DNA of 64,000 nt from Usnea hakonensis (taxonomy: Eukaryota; Ascomycota; Lecanoromycetes; Lecanorales; Parmeliaceae). The DNA is taken from NCBI GenBank assembly GCA_013423325.1, contig BLJB01000007.1, forward strand, positions 1 through 64,000, written 5' to 3'. Both the position numbers and the translations under genes were made by a program. Under the pieces are notes generated by a model, which searched no databases, was not told where the DNA came from, and worked only from the letters and a program-made list of their open reading frames with translations. This document shows positions 11,071 to 23,472 of the stretch, piece after piece. The stretch's first letter is position 1. The number at the start of each line of letters is the position of its first letter.

Positions 11071-13354
11071 AGTGAGTTGCAGTTTCCCTGTGTTTGTGCC
11101 TCGCTGCGAGATGTGAGAGGCGCTCGATGTCCTTGCTTACCCCTTGAGCAGGCTTCCGGCTAGTCAAGTATGCTAATTGAAGCCTGATCCGCTGAGTCTG
11201 GAACGGCATCAACGCAGCACCATCGCCGATTCAAAATCATGCAGGCCATGAAAGACCCTGAGAGATCTCTCGCACAAGTCATAGTCATTGATCGAGGTAC
11301 AAATAATGCCGACCTCTTCTCCCCGTTCCAGAGCTCTCGAAAAGACAGGTCGACTCGACTCACCCTTCATTGAATGGACAAATCTTAAAGTGACGGCCTC
11401 ACGTGAAACAGATTTCGACTTCAGCGACACACCCGCCCGAAGACGTTTGACGATGACAAGATTCCACGCGAAAATCGCTTTTAGTGGCGGGATCTTTCTT
11501 CAAAACGAACGTGGCAAGTAAGCTACGTGGCTGTGGCATTCTGCCAACCTTCTCCAATATCCAACAACTGTTCATTACGGGTGAGCTTGTACCGTTGAAG
11601 GTAATCGGCGAGGTTGGAGCTGCTCCTTAACGATCAGAAAGGCACTGTAGCTGCAATAAAACCATGTACTTACGAGTCTCGTATTCGAATACGCAAGCCT
11701 ACTATAATCGCCAGCCGCAACGAAATGCCCGTCCGTCATGGATCTAAATGACATCATGAATCTACTCTATCCTATCTCCCCAGCACCTAAGTACCGCCGC
11801 ACATACTCCCACATCCTCAACTCCCCTGTTCCAAACAACCCCTCTCATCATCGTGCCCATTCCCCGACCTCCCCCATCGTTCCCATCCATTCACATATAG
11901 CCAGCGCGAGGATTTCTCTTCTCTACAACTCACCCCAAATGCTGATTCAAACCCCCCCTCCCCCTACCCTGTCCATACCCAAACAGCCCAAAAAGCCCAA
12001 TTCCCTACGTTATAACTACTATAAGTACCAATTCCAAGACAGCTTTTCAGCGACATCACCCTTCGTGACATCTTAGCTGCCGAGCACTAATAGTGTAGAG
12101 AGATTTATGACTGGAGATAGCAAAAGATATATGCCCATCCATCCCATCATCTCCATCCCACCCTTCCACCCTTTCACCCTTCCTAAGCACTCCCTCCACT
12201 TCCCCCCCCCCTTTAAAACAAATCCCCCCCATCCCCCCATCCCCATCTCCTCACATACCAAACCCAGCCGTATCTACACGCCACAATCACATATCTTCAT
12301 CCCAACCCCCTCTTTCACCCAGTGCGGTGCGCTGAAAGCAACCCAGCCTCTCTCCCGGTTACCTCTCGGAAGGGGAGGGCGGGGGTGGGGGTGGGGGTGG
12401 GGCTCAAAACCAACGCCCCCCCACCAAAATCTTCTCTTTCTTTTTATTTTTCGCTGCAAGGAGCTGGGATTCTGGGTCCGGTCTCATGGGGTTGAAGCCA
12501 CTGAATCAGCCAACACCCTCTCAATGCGAGAAACAGAAGCGCAGTTTCGACTGCTTCCAGCAGTGATGGATTAGTTGTAGCGATTGTATTTTATTCTGTG
12601 GGATGGGATGGGATGAGAGGGAATGAGAGGAAGCGGTGTTGTTGAAAGGGTGATGGAGATGGTGAAGTACTTTATTGTTGAGGTTTGGGAGAGGGGGGTT
12701 TCTGGGGGTCAGGGGGGTGGGCGCTTGGGGGGAGGGGGAGAGGGAGGGAGGATATGATGAGGGCTGGGAATTGGAGGGGGGGGGTGATGGGAGGGGAGGA
12801 GGGATGGATGGATGGATGGGGTCGGGAAGGTGGATGTGGGGAGGTGAGGTGGTGATGTTTAGGGGTTTTGATGGGTTGTGATCTTTTCTTTTAGGGTGGG
12901 TGAGAGGGGGGTACTGGCTTATTCGTCTAGGGTATGGATGTCTGCGATTGAGGGATGGTTCGTCATGTTTGCGTCTGCGGCTGATAGGTCGCTCGTGGTG
13001 TTTGATGTGTGTTGCGAAAGAGGCTGGATCATGGAGGCAGATCGTTGTGCGCCTGCGACTAGACTCCGATGCCGAAGGATCGGTAGGTAGCGCAGTCTAT
13101 GTTGGCTTATAGTATTGCAATCCATGTTCAGGACAGATAGGGCAAGTCGAACTGTTGATGACACTGAAAGAAAGACTCGGAGATGACCTCTGTAAAGCAG
13201 ACGAAATCGTAAAGTGGTAGACAAAAGCAACCAGCAACTCCTCTCGACGATGTCAAATCAGACACCCACGACCTCCTCTTATCGTTCTGTGTGCCCTGGG
13301 GAAGTCTTGTCGTTCATGTTGTGAGAGAATTGTACCCTCGTGGACATCCCGATC
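11071..13354. other. Intergenic low-complexity block
   Basis: Pyrimidine-rich DNA at about 12120-12330 is followed by a strong G-run array (12371-12405) and G-rich DNA at about 12600-12870, including GGAT tandem repeats near 12804. The frames through these tracts are compositional. No gene is supported. Confidence 0.65.
12371..12405 (+). other. Strong G-quadruplex-forming run
   Basis: The plus strand has consecutive runs of three to five guanines separated by single T or C bases (GGGGAGGGCGGGGGTGGGGG and on). This fits the quadruplex consensus better than any other site in the window. Confidence 0.6.
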
Positions 13355-14911
13355 CTACGATCTCGTCGTTCCATGCCTTCCAGTAGGCCATGGCCTGCTC
13401 CAACTCTCCAATTCGGCCAAAGGTCTTTGAGACTCCATCTCCAGTACAGGCTCCAGCGTCTCGATTTCCAATATATGCGGTCCCGGGGCCTCTGCGTCTA
13501 ATTTTGGTGCTTGTGGATTCCTTGCTTCCACCTCGACAATGGATGACGAGTCTAGCATGGTATTTGGCCCATCATTCCAGCTCTGTTTTCGCGATAAGGG
13601 TGGAACTGGTAATGACGCTGGTCTACCTGGCGGTAGCATGTCCATGAGTAAATGAATTTCTCGTTTGTGCGTGCTCTTTCGCTTGCGTAGTCGGTGGAGT
13701 TGCTTGGAGATGTATGATACTATTGGGCCAAGAGATGGAAGGCATGCTAGTAGTAGCAGTAAAAATTCTGAGTCAGCTGGTGTCCTTTGCTTTGAAGAGC
13801 AACAGAGGATGTTGTTTACAAACCACAGATGATAGAAGTGTTCACCTCAACGCTCGTCCAAATCAGAACGTCGGTGTAAGTGCGCGTCGCATCACCACTA
13901 TAACCAACTCGAGTAAGTTTGATTAAATATACCAAGCGGATCACGGAGATGATGGTGACGCTATTCCCAAAACCTGCGTCAGCGCGGAACCCGATCTCAA
14001 CTTTAACGGAGGCAGCTTGAAAAAAAGGGCAACATACAAGCCACCCATAGCGAATATAGCCGTCAGCATGATTTTCCGAGATTTATGCATGTGTAGATTC
14101 CAGATCAACGGCACCGGAAAGCCCAAAAGCACTACGTCAGTTATAATATGGGGTATCGAAGAGCCCACATAAATCGCAAAGCTGGAGACGTGACAACTGC
14201 CACCATTTTCATAAGGGCTCCAGAGTTTGGAGACAGGAATACATTGGAGTATTGTGACAAGTAACTAGACGACTGTCAAAATCCGCGAACATCACCCTAC
14301 TGAAACGTGTCGCTGACGTGAAGGACGAACACCTACCACTGCGACACCCCATGCCATCACGACTGCTGCGAGAACCCAGATGATGAGTCGAGTTGATCGG
14401 CAGTTGGCGCTGAAAAGTCGCCAGTAAAAAGTTAGGATGGAGTACTTGACGATCCAGATAACGAATGTCCAGCAAATCTCAGAGATAAATGTCCCTTTCA
14501 TAAAGAGCCAAATCTGAAAAATTTTAACGGATTCTATGTCATGTCCCAAACCTTGCTTGGTCACTGATGTATGAGACACATTGGGTAAGCAGATGATTGA
14601 CTATGGTGTGGGTTTCGGTAAAGTCCGAATGACTTACTCCAAAAAGCAGAGGTGAAGCAGAGTGCCGCGGCACCGAGCTGGTGCACGTATGAGCTCTCGA
14701 AGTGGTTGCTGGAAAAGTCAATATGAGGAATGCTTACCGTAGCAGGCACTATAAGCCAGTCATCATACCAGAACCCTGCCCTCGAGAGCCGTCGCGCAGT
14801 AAAACGAAGACAGACGGCAGTGACGGCCAGCGCCCACGTCGCTATCATACTACCTTTTATCTGCGAGTTTTCGTTGGACTCAAGATCTAGGGGTAAGGCC
14901 GGTTCAGCCAT
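13355..14911 (-). CDS. Fungal rhodopsin-domain (SAT4/PTH11-like) seven-helix membrane protein
   Basis: Six exons: 14911-14738, 14677-14638, 14563-14337, 14264-14045, 13973-13824 and 13767-13355, giving 407 residues. Introns are 60, 74, 72, 71 and 56 nt. Hallmarks of the fungal rhodopsin-domain family are in order: an early helix then RLSRAGFWYDDWLIVPAT, QGLGHDIES, the WIVKYSILTFYWRLF helix, LQCIPVSKLWSPYENGGSCH, the helix HIITDVVLLGFPVPLIWNLH, and ACLPSLGPIVSYIS before a cytoplasmic tail of about 100 residues rich in Glu and Pro. Some relatives are plasma-membrane receptors, but for most the ligand is unknown. The fourth intron is uncertain: the frame holds with a GTGGCT donor (14044) or a GC donor three bases on, while the better looking GTATGT breaks frame. 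All else is continuous. Confidence 0.85.
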
Positions 14912-17900
14912 CTATACGCAATGCAAAAGATTGTGACCAGTCACTTCAGATATAACTGCGTATAGTAGACAAGGAACAGAAAAGTGGGGCAGGTCGTCCG
15001 CTAAGAATAGAATTGTGAGGCTATGCTTGTACGGCCGAGCTATGCATATGAACAGTTTGCTAACCGTTCCAACCAAATTGCACTTTTTGTTCATACAATT
15101 ATTATGAAAGCAAGTTTTTTCTGATACGCTTTCATCCAAATTCTCAGAGACCAAGAGACCTGTTACTCACCAACCAAGAGAGGTCTTCATTGCCTATCAC
15201 CACGCCCACCTACTGCTTTACCTCATTTGAGTAACAACCATTAGTAGAGGAGTTATGTAGCTAAGGTGGGTAGGTACCTCTGTGGAATTCTGGCCCTATC
15301 TATCTATATCCTTAAGGTGAGAAAAAGAGCTTCCTTGAATGATGCTGACTCGTTGAATGCGCGAAGTCTGCTTACCTTACGTAAGGAAACTTTTTTTTCT
15401 CCGTCTCCTTCTCGACCCCTTCTCGACGGCCGAAGGCCGCTCCAGCTTTCTTGTTACAACACAAATGTAGCAACAGAGGAATGTCAGCCTTATTGGAATA
15501 TCTTTCCTATTCCACGTTTGTGAGACGATAGCGTTTCAAACGGAGGTAGAATGTGCGCGAATTGCAAGAACCCACTTTTTTTCTGCATGAGACGAAACGG
15601 TGAGGCACAGCGGACCTTGTTGAATGGCGAGTTCTCACTCCGTAATCCTTCGCTCCTTGCCAGCTTGCCTCGCTTGTGAAACGATAGACTTAATGCGAGG
15701 ACATGAAACCGCGATCTATTGGTATGTGCAGGACAGTCCTCGATTGAAGCTGCAGACAGTCCTCCATCAGAACCAGAACCGATAAAACAGACGTATGTTG
15801 TACGCACTGGTAGATTCATTCCCATTGCATCGTACTTTTATCGGTATACCTCTCAATTGCTGTCTAAGAACTCCACCTTCCTCTAGTTGGCTTGCCAAAA
15901 AATGCGAAGAGCGTGCTAAATACTGTTTGGCAGGCCGATAATCTGATTCCACCCCCAATGATCCTCTCCTCCTAGTATTCCCAGCACCGTCCCGTTCCGT
16001 CCCTTCATAGTCAGTCTAGAGAAGACCCTCAATACAATGGATGCACAGTGTCACTCGCTCCAAGTATGATTTTTTTCCTTTAGAAAAGGATTGTTCCGAC
16101 CCAAAAGCGGTAATATAATTAGAATGCGACAGCAGAAGTCAACGCACTCGCCAGCAGCCTATATCTTTTCGAATATGGTGACTAGGATCATGGCTTAATT
16201 TTTCGCATCCCACAAATCTGCTGTCAAATTGTTTTTTGGTCAGTCGGATGTCGCAAATGTCAGGACGCTACAACAGTATCGGCAAACAAGTGTCACTTTT
16301 CTTCAGCTAGAAGATGTGGTGGCTTAGAGCATTGCTTCTCATGAAGAGCACGCTACTAAGACAGATGTCTCTCATGGATAAGGCAGCAGTCCTTTCGAAC
16401 CGATATCGTGAGTCTGGAGGTCCTTGCAATGACGTTAGGCAACAGGCATGGACTGGAGCTGCTCTGTGAGTGCTATGGTCTGGAGTACAACACCTTGATG
16501 CCGAATTAACGTTAAGCCAAAAAAGTTCTTGGTCATCATCATATCACTAGGCACATCCTCGTTAATTGACTCTCGCTCTTGCATATCATTTCGAGCTGCC
16601 GCGAATCTATCTACGGTGGCTTCGTTTGCTATACTTGGTTTCCCCAAGTGAGCTCATCATGCTGTCTTTCCATCGAGTTTTCCGTCTCTACTTATGATGA
16701 AGAGAGACGTTATTGAGTTGGCAGGATGCACCAAGCCAGTGCTGATCTTAGGACCAATTTCGTGGAAATATATTGGATTTTGAAGATATACGGACCCACC
16801 AGGCCCTGACGGAGGTTTACAACGCTGGCGTCAATCTTCCTGAGACATATCCGCCACAGAATACAGAGAGGAGAAGCCCGCTTCCATTACCCTCCAGCTC
16901 CACTATTTGTTTTGCCAATGACGACATATCTGTGTTTAGTCATCAGCCTGGAGCATCATATATTCTGCCTGCATGAGCCGGTATCATGTGTTCTACAATA
17001 TCTTCCTTCTTCAATGCGAATCTATGCACTCCCCTCCTACAGATACTACCCGCCATACCAATCGTTCACGGCACAATCTTCTAGCAGCGGGAGATCTCAA
17101 CCCGGAGTACGTTCTTGACACCTGTGATGGTGTTGTCTACTATTGATAGATAAATATTAACAGTGCAGACAGCCCACTAGCAAACAGCCCACTAGGCAGG
17201 GTACGAGGTGTCGCTAACGTAGCAACGAACAGCAAGCGACAAACCGCACTTTTCTTACTAATGAACCGCTGCCTTATGAGAATACCAGCTTCAAGCCGCT
17301 CTACTGTGACACGGGTGAGAGGTGGAATGACTAAGTTTTCATCAGCATTATCACGTTGAAACAGGGAAGGATAGAAATTGTAAGCAGCAAAAATACACTC
17401 CCCGTTCACGCCCTGTTACTACCTTGCCAACTTGTGCGTCTACTTTCCTCACAATACAAAGCCTATTCGCTACAATCAAATCCATCGGCCCGAATCCCAG
17501 ACACGCCTCGCCCGGTAATTCCCCCATGACATCTACCCCTCCCCCCAACACCACATATTCCAACCCTCAATTTTCCTCCCAAGGTCACGCCTCCACGCGC
17601 GCTCAACTAACAGCAAGACCCACAAACCAAGCATGACCCTTCGATACAAGTACCCGCACACTCCCATTACGTCTGAGTTCCCTTGCCACAGTAGGTTAGC
17701 GTCGTAAATGTGCACGACACGTTTAACCATTTCAAGCATGTAGGAAAAGTAGACAGGTATGCAACGGATATACATAACAACGCCAGGAACTGAATGCCCT
17801 TGAGACGTCTACATATACTCATCTCACACCCCATTTCACTCCTCATCCGCCATCCTCGTCACCCAAGAAGACTGAGTAGGGTACCATCATCATCACCCCC

Positions 17901-18494
17901 GTCAGCACCGCTCCCCTACCCCCCAGCACAAGCCCAATACACATCTCAACAAAAGTCCCCTTCAACATCCCTCTACCTTTCCCCTCCTTCCTAACCTACA
18001 CCAAACCCATTGACTTCCTTTCGTGAGTAATATACCCCCACCCAGAACTCTCTATCCTCACCTCTCAACCCTAAGGTAAGATTTATGCCAAGGCGCGCTA
18101 AGCCTGATTTGGCTATGGGGTTGAATGCGGGTTGGGATGGGCATGATTAGTTGAGGGTTGTTGTATATTAGTAGTGGGGATGAGAGGGAGGGTATGAAGA
18201 GGTTTGCGGTAAGAGGTGATGGAGTTGGGAAGAGAAGGGGTGGGGAGAGGAGGGGGATGGTTCGTGGTGGGCGGGGAGAAAGGGGATAAATGTGTGTTGG
18301 GTTTCAACCAAGTAGAGTGATAGAATACTTTGTCTCGACACTTGCACCAAGTGTGTAGTCAACACAGCTATAAGACTATTTCGTCACGACGCTTTTACTA
18401 GATATAGTTGCCAAGCCTCTTATTCATTCCTCACTGCATTGAAAGAACATCATCTCCCCCATTCAGCATCCCGACAAACCAACCTAGGACACTC
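14912..18494. other. Intergenic, no supported gene
   Basis: Short frames only. A small tandem of the unit acagcccactag lies near 17170-17195. C/T-rich DNA at about 17800-18000 is followed by G-rich DNA at about 18110-18300. A TTG-initiated extension into 18408 of the next gene is not accepted because an ATG exists at 18495. Confidence 0.6.
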
Positions 18495-20298
18495 ATGGCC
18501 GGCCCTACGCTCCTCCCTCGTATCGGGGCCCAAGTAGGTCGCAAGCTCATTACGACAACATTCTCACGCACGGCCTCTCGAAAGCTTAACAGATTCGCCC
18601 CCAAAAGCACAAATTCCAGTCTCCCCACCAAGATCCATTCTTTTCAATTCCGATCGTCACACTCAGTCGCTCCAGTCCAGGAGTCAAAGCCATCAAAAGT
18701 CAAGGTTCACGAGCAGAGTCCGTTGAAGGAGCTCATCGAAGCGGTATCAGCTCAAAAAGCGCCATTCTTCTGTGGAGGTGAGGTGCGCATCTCTGACCAC
18801 CAAGACGAATCAGTGGGTCACTCCAAACACTCGCCACAGAGCAATGGCGAATTTATCTCCGACCCTATTGTCCTTCGTTGGGACTCTCCCAGCAACGAGT
18901 CGACCCGCAAGTTGACGTTTCCCCCGGCAGATGGCGAGATTGCGATCGAGGACCTTTTGAGAGATTGTGCGCCTGCAACATTCGGTATAGGGGGCGAGGA
19001 AGTCCTAGATGAGTCTTATCGGAAAGCTGTCAAGCTTGACGCTCATCAATTTTCTACAAACTTCAATCCGTACGATGTAGGTATCGTGGACGCGATTAGT
19101 CAAGTCTTGTTGCCTGAAATCGCCAAGCCCATTGCGGATAGGAAGGCGGCGTTCGGAGACAATTCAGGCGTTGTAGCCGAGCTCTACACCCTCAATGTAA
19201 GTGATGATCCGATACGGTGGGGGCCTGTGAGTCAAGCCATTAGGGAGACTGGCTGATTAGGAGTGATGCAGATCTATTCCGGACCTTCTGGCAAATTCCA
19301 AACCCACATCGACACTCCTCGTGGCGCCGGGCAGTTCGGCTCCTTGGTCATCTCCCTACCGTACCCGCATGTCGGAGGGCAATTGCGCGTTGCACACAAG
19401 GGCAAAGGGACCATCATCGACTGGGGTCAGAAGGAAGCAGACAAGATTCAGTGGGCGGCCTTCTATAGTGACTGCGAGCATGAGGTCCTAGAGGTCAAGA
19501 GTGGTCATCGAGTCACACTTACGTACAATCTGTATGTACGTGAGCGCGTTGGCGGGATCATCCGCCATAAGCAATCAGTAAACTCGGATGTTTGTGGTCT
19601 GAGTTACAAGGTCAAGAATTTGTTAAGGGATCCGGCTTTCATGACCAAGGGTGGCATGTTGGGATTCTACTGCCAATATGCATACGCGCACACCAACCGA
19701 GATCTGAGCAGCCGTCTCCCGTATGCCCTTAAAGGTGTAGACGCCCATATATACTCAATCTTTCACCATGTAGGGCTGGAGACTAAGATACGCCCTGTGA
19801 TGGAAGAACTGCCTGAAGAGGATTTTCCAGACGATGAGGAGGAGATCACGTTCGCTCCAGAGGAAGCAGAGGCGCTGCACAACATGTTTGATGGGGTTCT
19901 CCAGCACCGGCGGAAAGAAGGTGAAGGGAGCAGCCAATTAATTGGCAGCGATCTTCACGAGCTCACTTTGAGTGCCGAGGGAGATGGACCCTTTGAAGTA
20001 GCAGAAGTATGTGAAAGGATATTAGACAGTTTTTGCTTCTTTGTTCCTTGTTTCCATATTGAAAAGATGCTGACTGTAGTCTTAGCAAGTTGCAGCCCGT
20101 TGGAAGTCAAAGTTCTGCGAGGATATTGTTTGGTTCAACGAGCCAGGACCGAGAGAGGTGGCTGTGGTCCACACACCGTATGGTAATATGCCGACTTGTG
20201 ACTGGCATTACTCGTCAGCAGCTATACTGATCGAGGTTCCGGCAGCCGGATCAGAATCGAGGGACAAGGTATTGAGAGGGCCGGAAAGTAAAGGGTGA
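18495..20298 (+). CDS. Fe(II)/2-oxoglutarate oxygenase, prolyl-4-hydroxylase type
   Basis: Exons 18495-19196, 19272-20006 and 20086-20298 give 549 residues; introns of 75 and 79 nt are both phase 0. The catalytic core follows LYTLNIYSGPSGKFQ: His246 and Asp248 in THIDTPRG, the distal His304 in SDCEHEV, and the 2-oxoglutarate Arg314 in SGHRVTLTYNL. These are the family's iron ligands and cosubstrate arginine, so hydroxylation of a protein or small molecule is expected. The N terminus is basic and Ser/Thr-rich (RKLITTTFSRTASRKL) and might target mitochondria. The third exon reads YGNMPTCDWHYSSAAILIEV, similar to relatives, then stops soon after; many relatives are longer, so the C terminus may be shortened or continue through an intron I could not place. 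Confidence 0.82.
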
Positions 20299-22848
20299 AA
20301 AGGCTTTCGTCGTGATCGAGGACTGGAGTAGTCCTATGTAAGATCTTAGGAGTTAGATTTTGATGGCACAGCGATGGTGTAATAGTACAATGGGAGTGCG
20401 ATTCGCCAAAGTCGGCCGTTCACGATCTGAACAACGATTTTTGTATGAGTAATCCACTTACCAGCTAATCTTGACGCCAAGGTACCTTCGGAGCATGCAA
20501 TACTTCCGCGCCGACCTGGCGTCCTTGGAAGTCCCGGACCATGTAGGCTTCGAAACACTCTTTGACGGAGACTGACATCATGTGGTTCAACTTGAAGTTG
20601 ATCTCCACCCAGTCTTCCTTGACCACCTCAACTCTTGTCTGTGGTCCTCTTCTCTTGCTTTCGATGGCTCAATGCTTCTTTGGGCTCTCAAATTCTTTTA
20701 GTATTTGAGACACTTTGTCCTTCTGACAGTTTTCTCCTAGCCTGTCTTTTCATCGTCTCTTTCGCCTTCTCTTCTGCGTGCATTTAACGTGCACTTAAGA
20801 TGGGTTTCCTATTCTGCTTCCGAGTTGGTTTATCATTCAGCTTTGCGTGTATTCGTTTCTACCCTGGACGACTTACCCATTTCTCCAATTCTCAGGCTTT
20901 CTCCTCAACCGGCTTCACTCTTTTTGACTTGGCTGGTTCAGCCACCAACCTAGGCAAGCGTCCCTCAGACTGTCGCATTGTTGGTTGCGACGGAACTCTC
21001 TATCCCAAAGTGCTGAGGAGCCACACCATCTTTTTGGCCAATGAGCCCAGGTAGCTGGGCTCAGGCGCGGGGACAAGAAGATTTGACGATGCTTGTCGAC
21101 CATATTCACGATAGGATTGCCGAATTCTAGAACGGTCTCAACCTCTGTACAACGTCAGAAAGCTCAGAGGCTGTCACTTTAGTAGAGATGCTTTATTTCG
21201 ATCTAGTCGGCCACGACGCTGCGGACGCTGTTCTCCTGCGGTGCTTGGATGAACCTTGTTCAGGCCCATTGTAAGGACATGCAACCCCTTTAATAATAAG
21301 ATAGTCCGAAGCGACCGACCTTGGTCATCATTTTGGTAAGTCTTTACAAGACTCTCCCTCTCATGGTGAAGTCACAAGCGTACTGTGAACTTGCTATCAA
21401 GGGATGAGGGAATTGGACGGGAGGATCTAAGTACCCACATAGTCATATCATAATCTCGATATGTGTAGCCCTACGATAAGGCTGAAAGCGGAATTCACCG
21501 CCCGGCGTATGTTGGCCTCCCTGCATACAACATACTTTTGGAAAATTTGGAATGCAACAGAATGCCACGCCTTGGAGAAAGTCAACTTCTATCTCTGATG
21601 CACGACTCGAAGCTTTTACTACTATCGTCGCATATGGTATATGGCCGCGGCTCAAGCATCCTCCACTTTTCCCCACTTCTATTGACCCGGGATCATGACC
21701 CTTGTCCTTGAATCAAACCGGCAGCACCTGCCCTTCCATGAAACCGCCAATGAAAGAATAGATGTCCTTGATGAAGGATAACGTTAGATGCATACGACGA
21801 ACTCAATATACTTCAAGCTAAAGATAGAACTCATGCATCCGTCTCCTCTGGGAAGACAACAGAGATAGCGCTCATTGGAAACTCTGCCGAGTCCACGAGC
21901 CTGTCCCCTAGCCAGGAGACTACTATCATGGGTTCTCGTATCAAATTCAAGCGCGAAACAGGCTGATTGAGGAAATTAAAGGGTTGTTCAGTAGCTGTGG
22001 AAGAAGTCGGTGAGTAGTCACTGGTGGCTTTGAAGACCTGAAGATTTGAGGGCTGAGGTCCGCTGATGATAGTAATCGTGAGCGCCTCCTCATCCTAGAG
22101 GTCGAGGTAATTATACCAAATTTGCCACTCTCGATGCGGTTGCCATCTAACGTGTATGGTTATGCGACTTGACGGTTTTCTGAACCTGTAGGCATGGCTT
22201 GGCCAATTTCCAGACTCGAACCCCAAGCACCATATCATATGGCAGCAAGTCGTTACTCAGTAATTTACTATTTTGGGGGGGCACAGGATGCTCAATGCCC
22301 TGTGCTGGGCATCACACTGAACCAACTCAAAGACTATCCGATGAATATGAATGCGACATCGTTGAATCCTCTTTCCGCAAGCTAGACTATAACAAGTGTG
22401 AGTTTGGCTAGCACCAGAAACACATCAAACAGTACCTGGAGGAAGAAAGGGCATTGGAGATGCAGAGTTGTTGCGAAGATGCAGAAGACTAAGCTATCAG
22501 GACTAAGCCACAAGACCAAGATGACATGCTGATGTATTGAATCAATCAAAGAGCGCTGTCCACCCTGTTAAGGAATTATAATTGCACGCTTGCTATCCAC
22601 CCATGGTAATCAATAATAATTGGACGCATGCTAACCACCCAAAACGATGATTATGTCGACGCTCACGTATGCTCGGACAGGTGTGCCTCCTTCGAGCTTC
22701 TACAACGGAAGCATGCATCTGTGTTTGCAATTCTACAGAATTTCGAGTTAGAATCGACCTCGACAAGAGAGCAGTGTTGAGCGCTGGCAATGCTTTCACC
22801 GGAGACGTACCAAAATGCTCAACGCCACTGTATGCCCCACATCTCCAC
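20299..22848. other. Intergenic with possible exon relic
   Basis: On the minus strand 20668-20465 is an open stretch of 67 codons with a protein-like run (EVVKEDWVEINFKLNHMM) ending in a stop, followed by a GTAAGT in another frame. I could not attach it to further exons. Near 22573-22650 a 38-bp unit with core gctatccaccca/gctaaccaccca is tandemly duplicated. The rest shows nothing. Confidence 0.4.
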
Positions 22849-23472
22849 TTAACCCATGGCTTCTGAAGGAAGTCTTCCAAATCCAAAAGAGCTGGGACAA
22901 GTTGTACTGCTGTAATCGAACTTGCCTTTGGTGTTTTGGCGACGCTGCGTTTGGGATTTGTTGAGAGTTTTATCGGAGACTTGACGCTCGGCTTTGATCA
23001 AGATATTGTGAATCTGACTGGAGTCGTATACAGGTAGTCCGGATGCGGCTCGCTGATTTGGTGGTGAAGAGATGGTGCGATCAGGCTTAGCACATGGATT
23101 CCTGCCATCCTGAGCTGCAAAGTCGTGCCTCGGTGGATGGCTGTTATGCGAACCGTTCCCATATCGGTCTGATTGATGCGCGTCCGCCATTTCCATCGCT
23201 GAGCCCTCCGAACGAATTGTTGACTCCGACGACACACTGCTCGTATCCGAGAGCGACTCCATCCCCTCATCTTCGTATTCATGCTCATTGGGATCCGTCT
23301 CAGGGATCGTCTCTCGGGCTACATCTGTAGCAGTTGCAGGTTTCTGGCAGTCCTTTTGCTTGTGACGTTTTTCGCCTTCGCAGCGAGTGCAGATGATTCC
23401 CGCCGAGATCAGGACCATGTACCCCGGACAATTGTCGCTGATGGTCTGGTAATCGTCCGGTTCGGAGGCCAT
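22849..23472 (-). CDS. Hypothetical protein with zinc-knuckle-like N terminus
   Basis: A single exon encodes 207 residues from an ATG at 23472. Near residue 28 is CTRCEGEKRHKQKDC, spaced C-x2-C-x5-H-x4-C, one residue longer than the retroviral-type CCHC knuckle (C-x2-C-x4-H-x4-C). An acidic serine-rich stretch (ETDPNEHEYEDEGMESLSDT and on) and a polar C-terminal half follow. It has no signal peptide and no membrane segment. I do not recognise a family. Zinc or nucleic-acid binding is only suggested by the motif. The long open frame against low-frame neighbours supports it as a gene; a missed intron is possible. Confidence 0.55.
   Translation of the reverse strand: MASEPDDYQTISDNCPGYMVLISAGIICTRCEGEKRHKQKDCQKPATATDVARETIPETDPNEHEYEDEGMESLSDTSSVSSESTIRSEGSAMEMADAHQSDRYGNGSHNSHPPRHDFAAQDGRNPCAKPDRTISSPPNQRAASGLPVYDSSQIHNILIKAERQVSDKTLNKSQTQRRQNTKGKFDYSSTTCPSSFGFGRLPSEAMG

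Noticed and set aside
18408..18494. N-terminal extension of the oxygenase
   Set aside because: It starts with TTG; the first ATG is at 18495.
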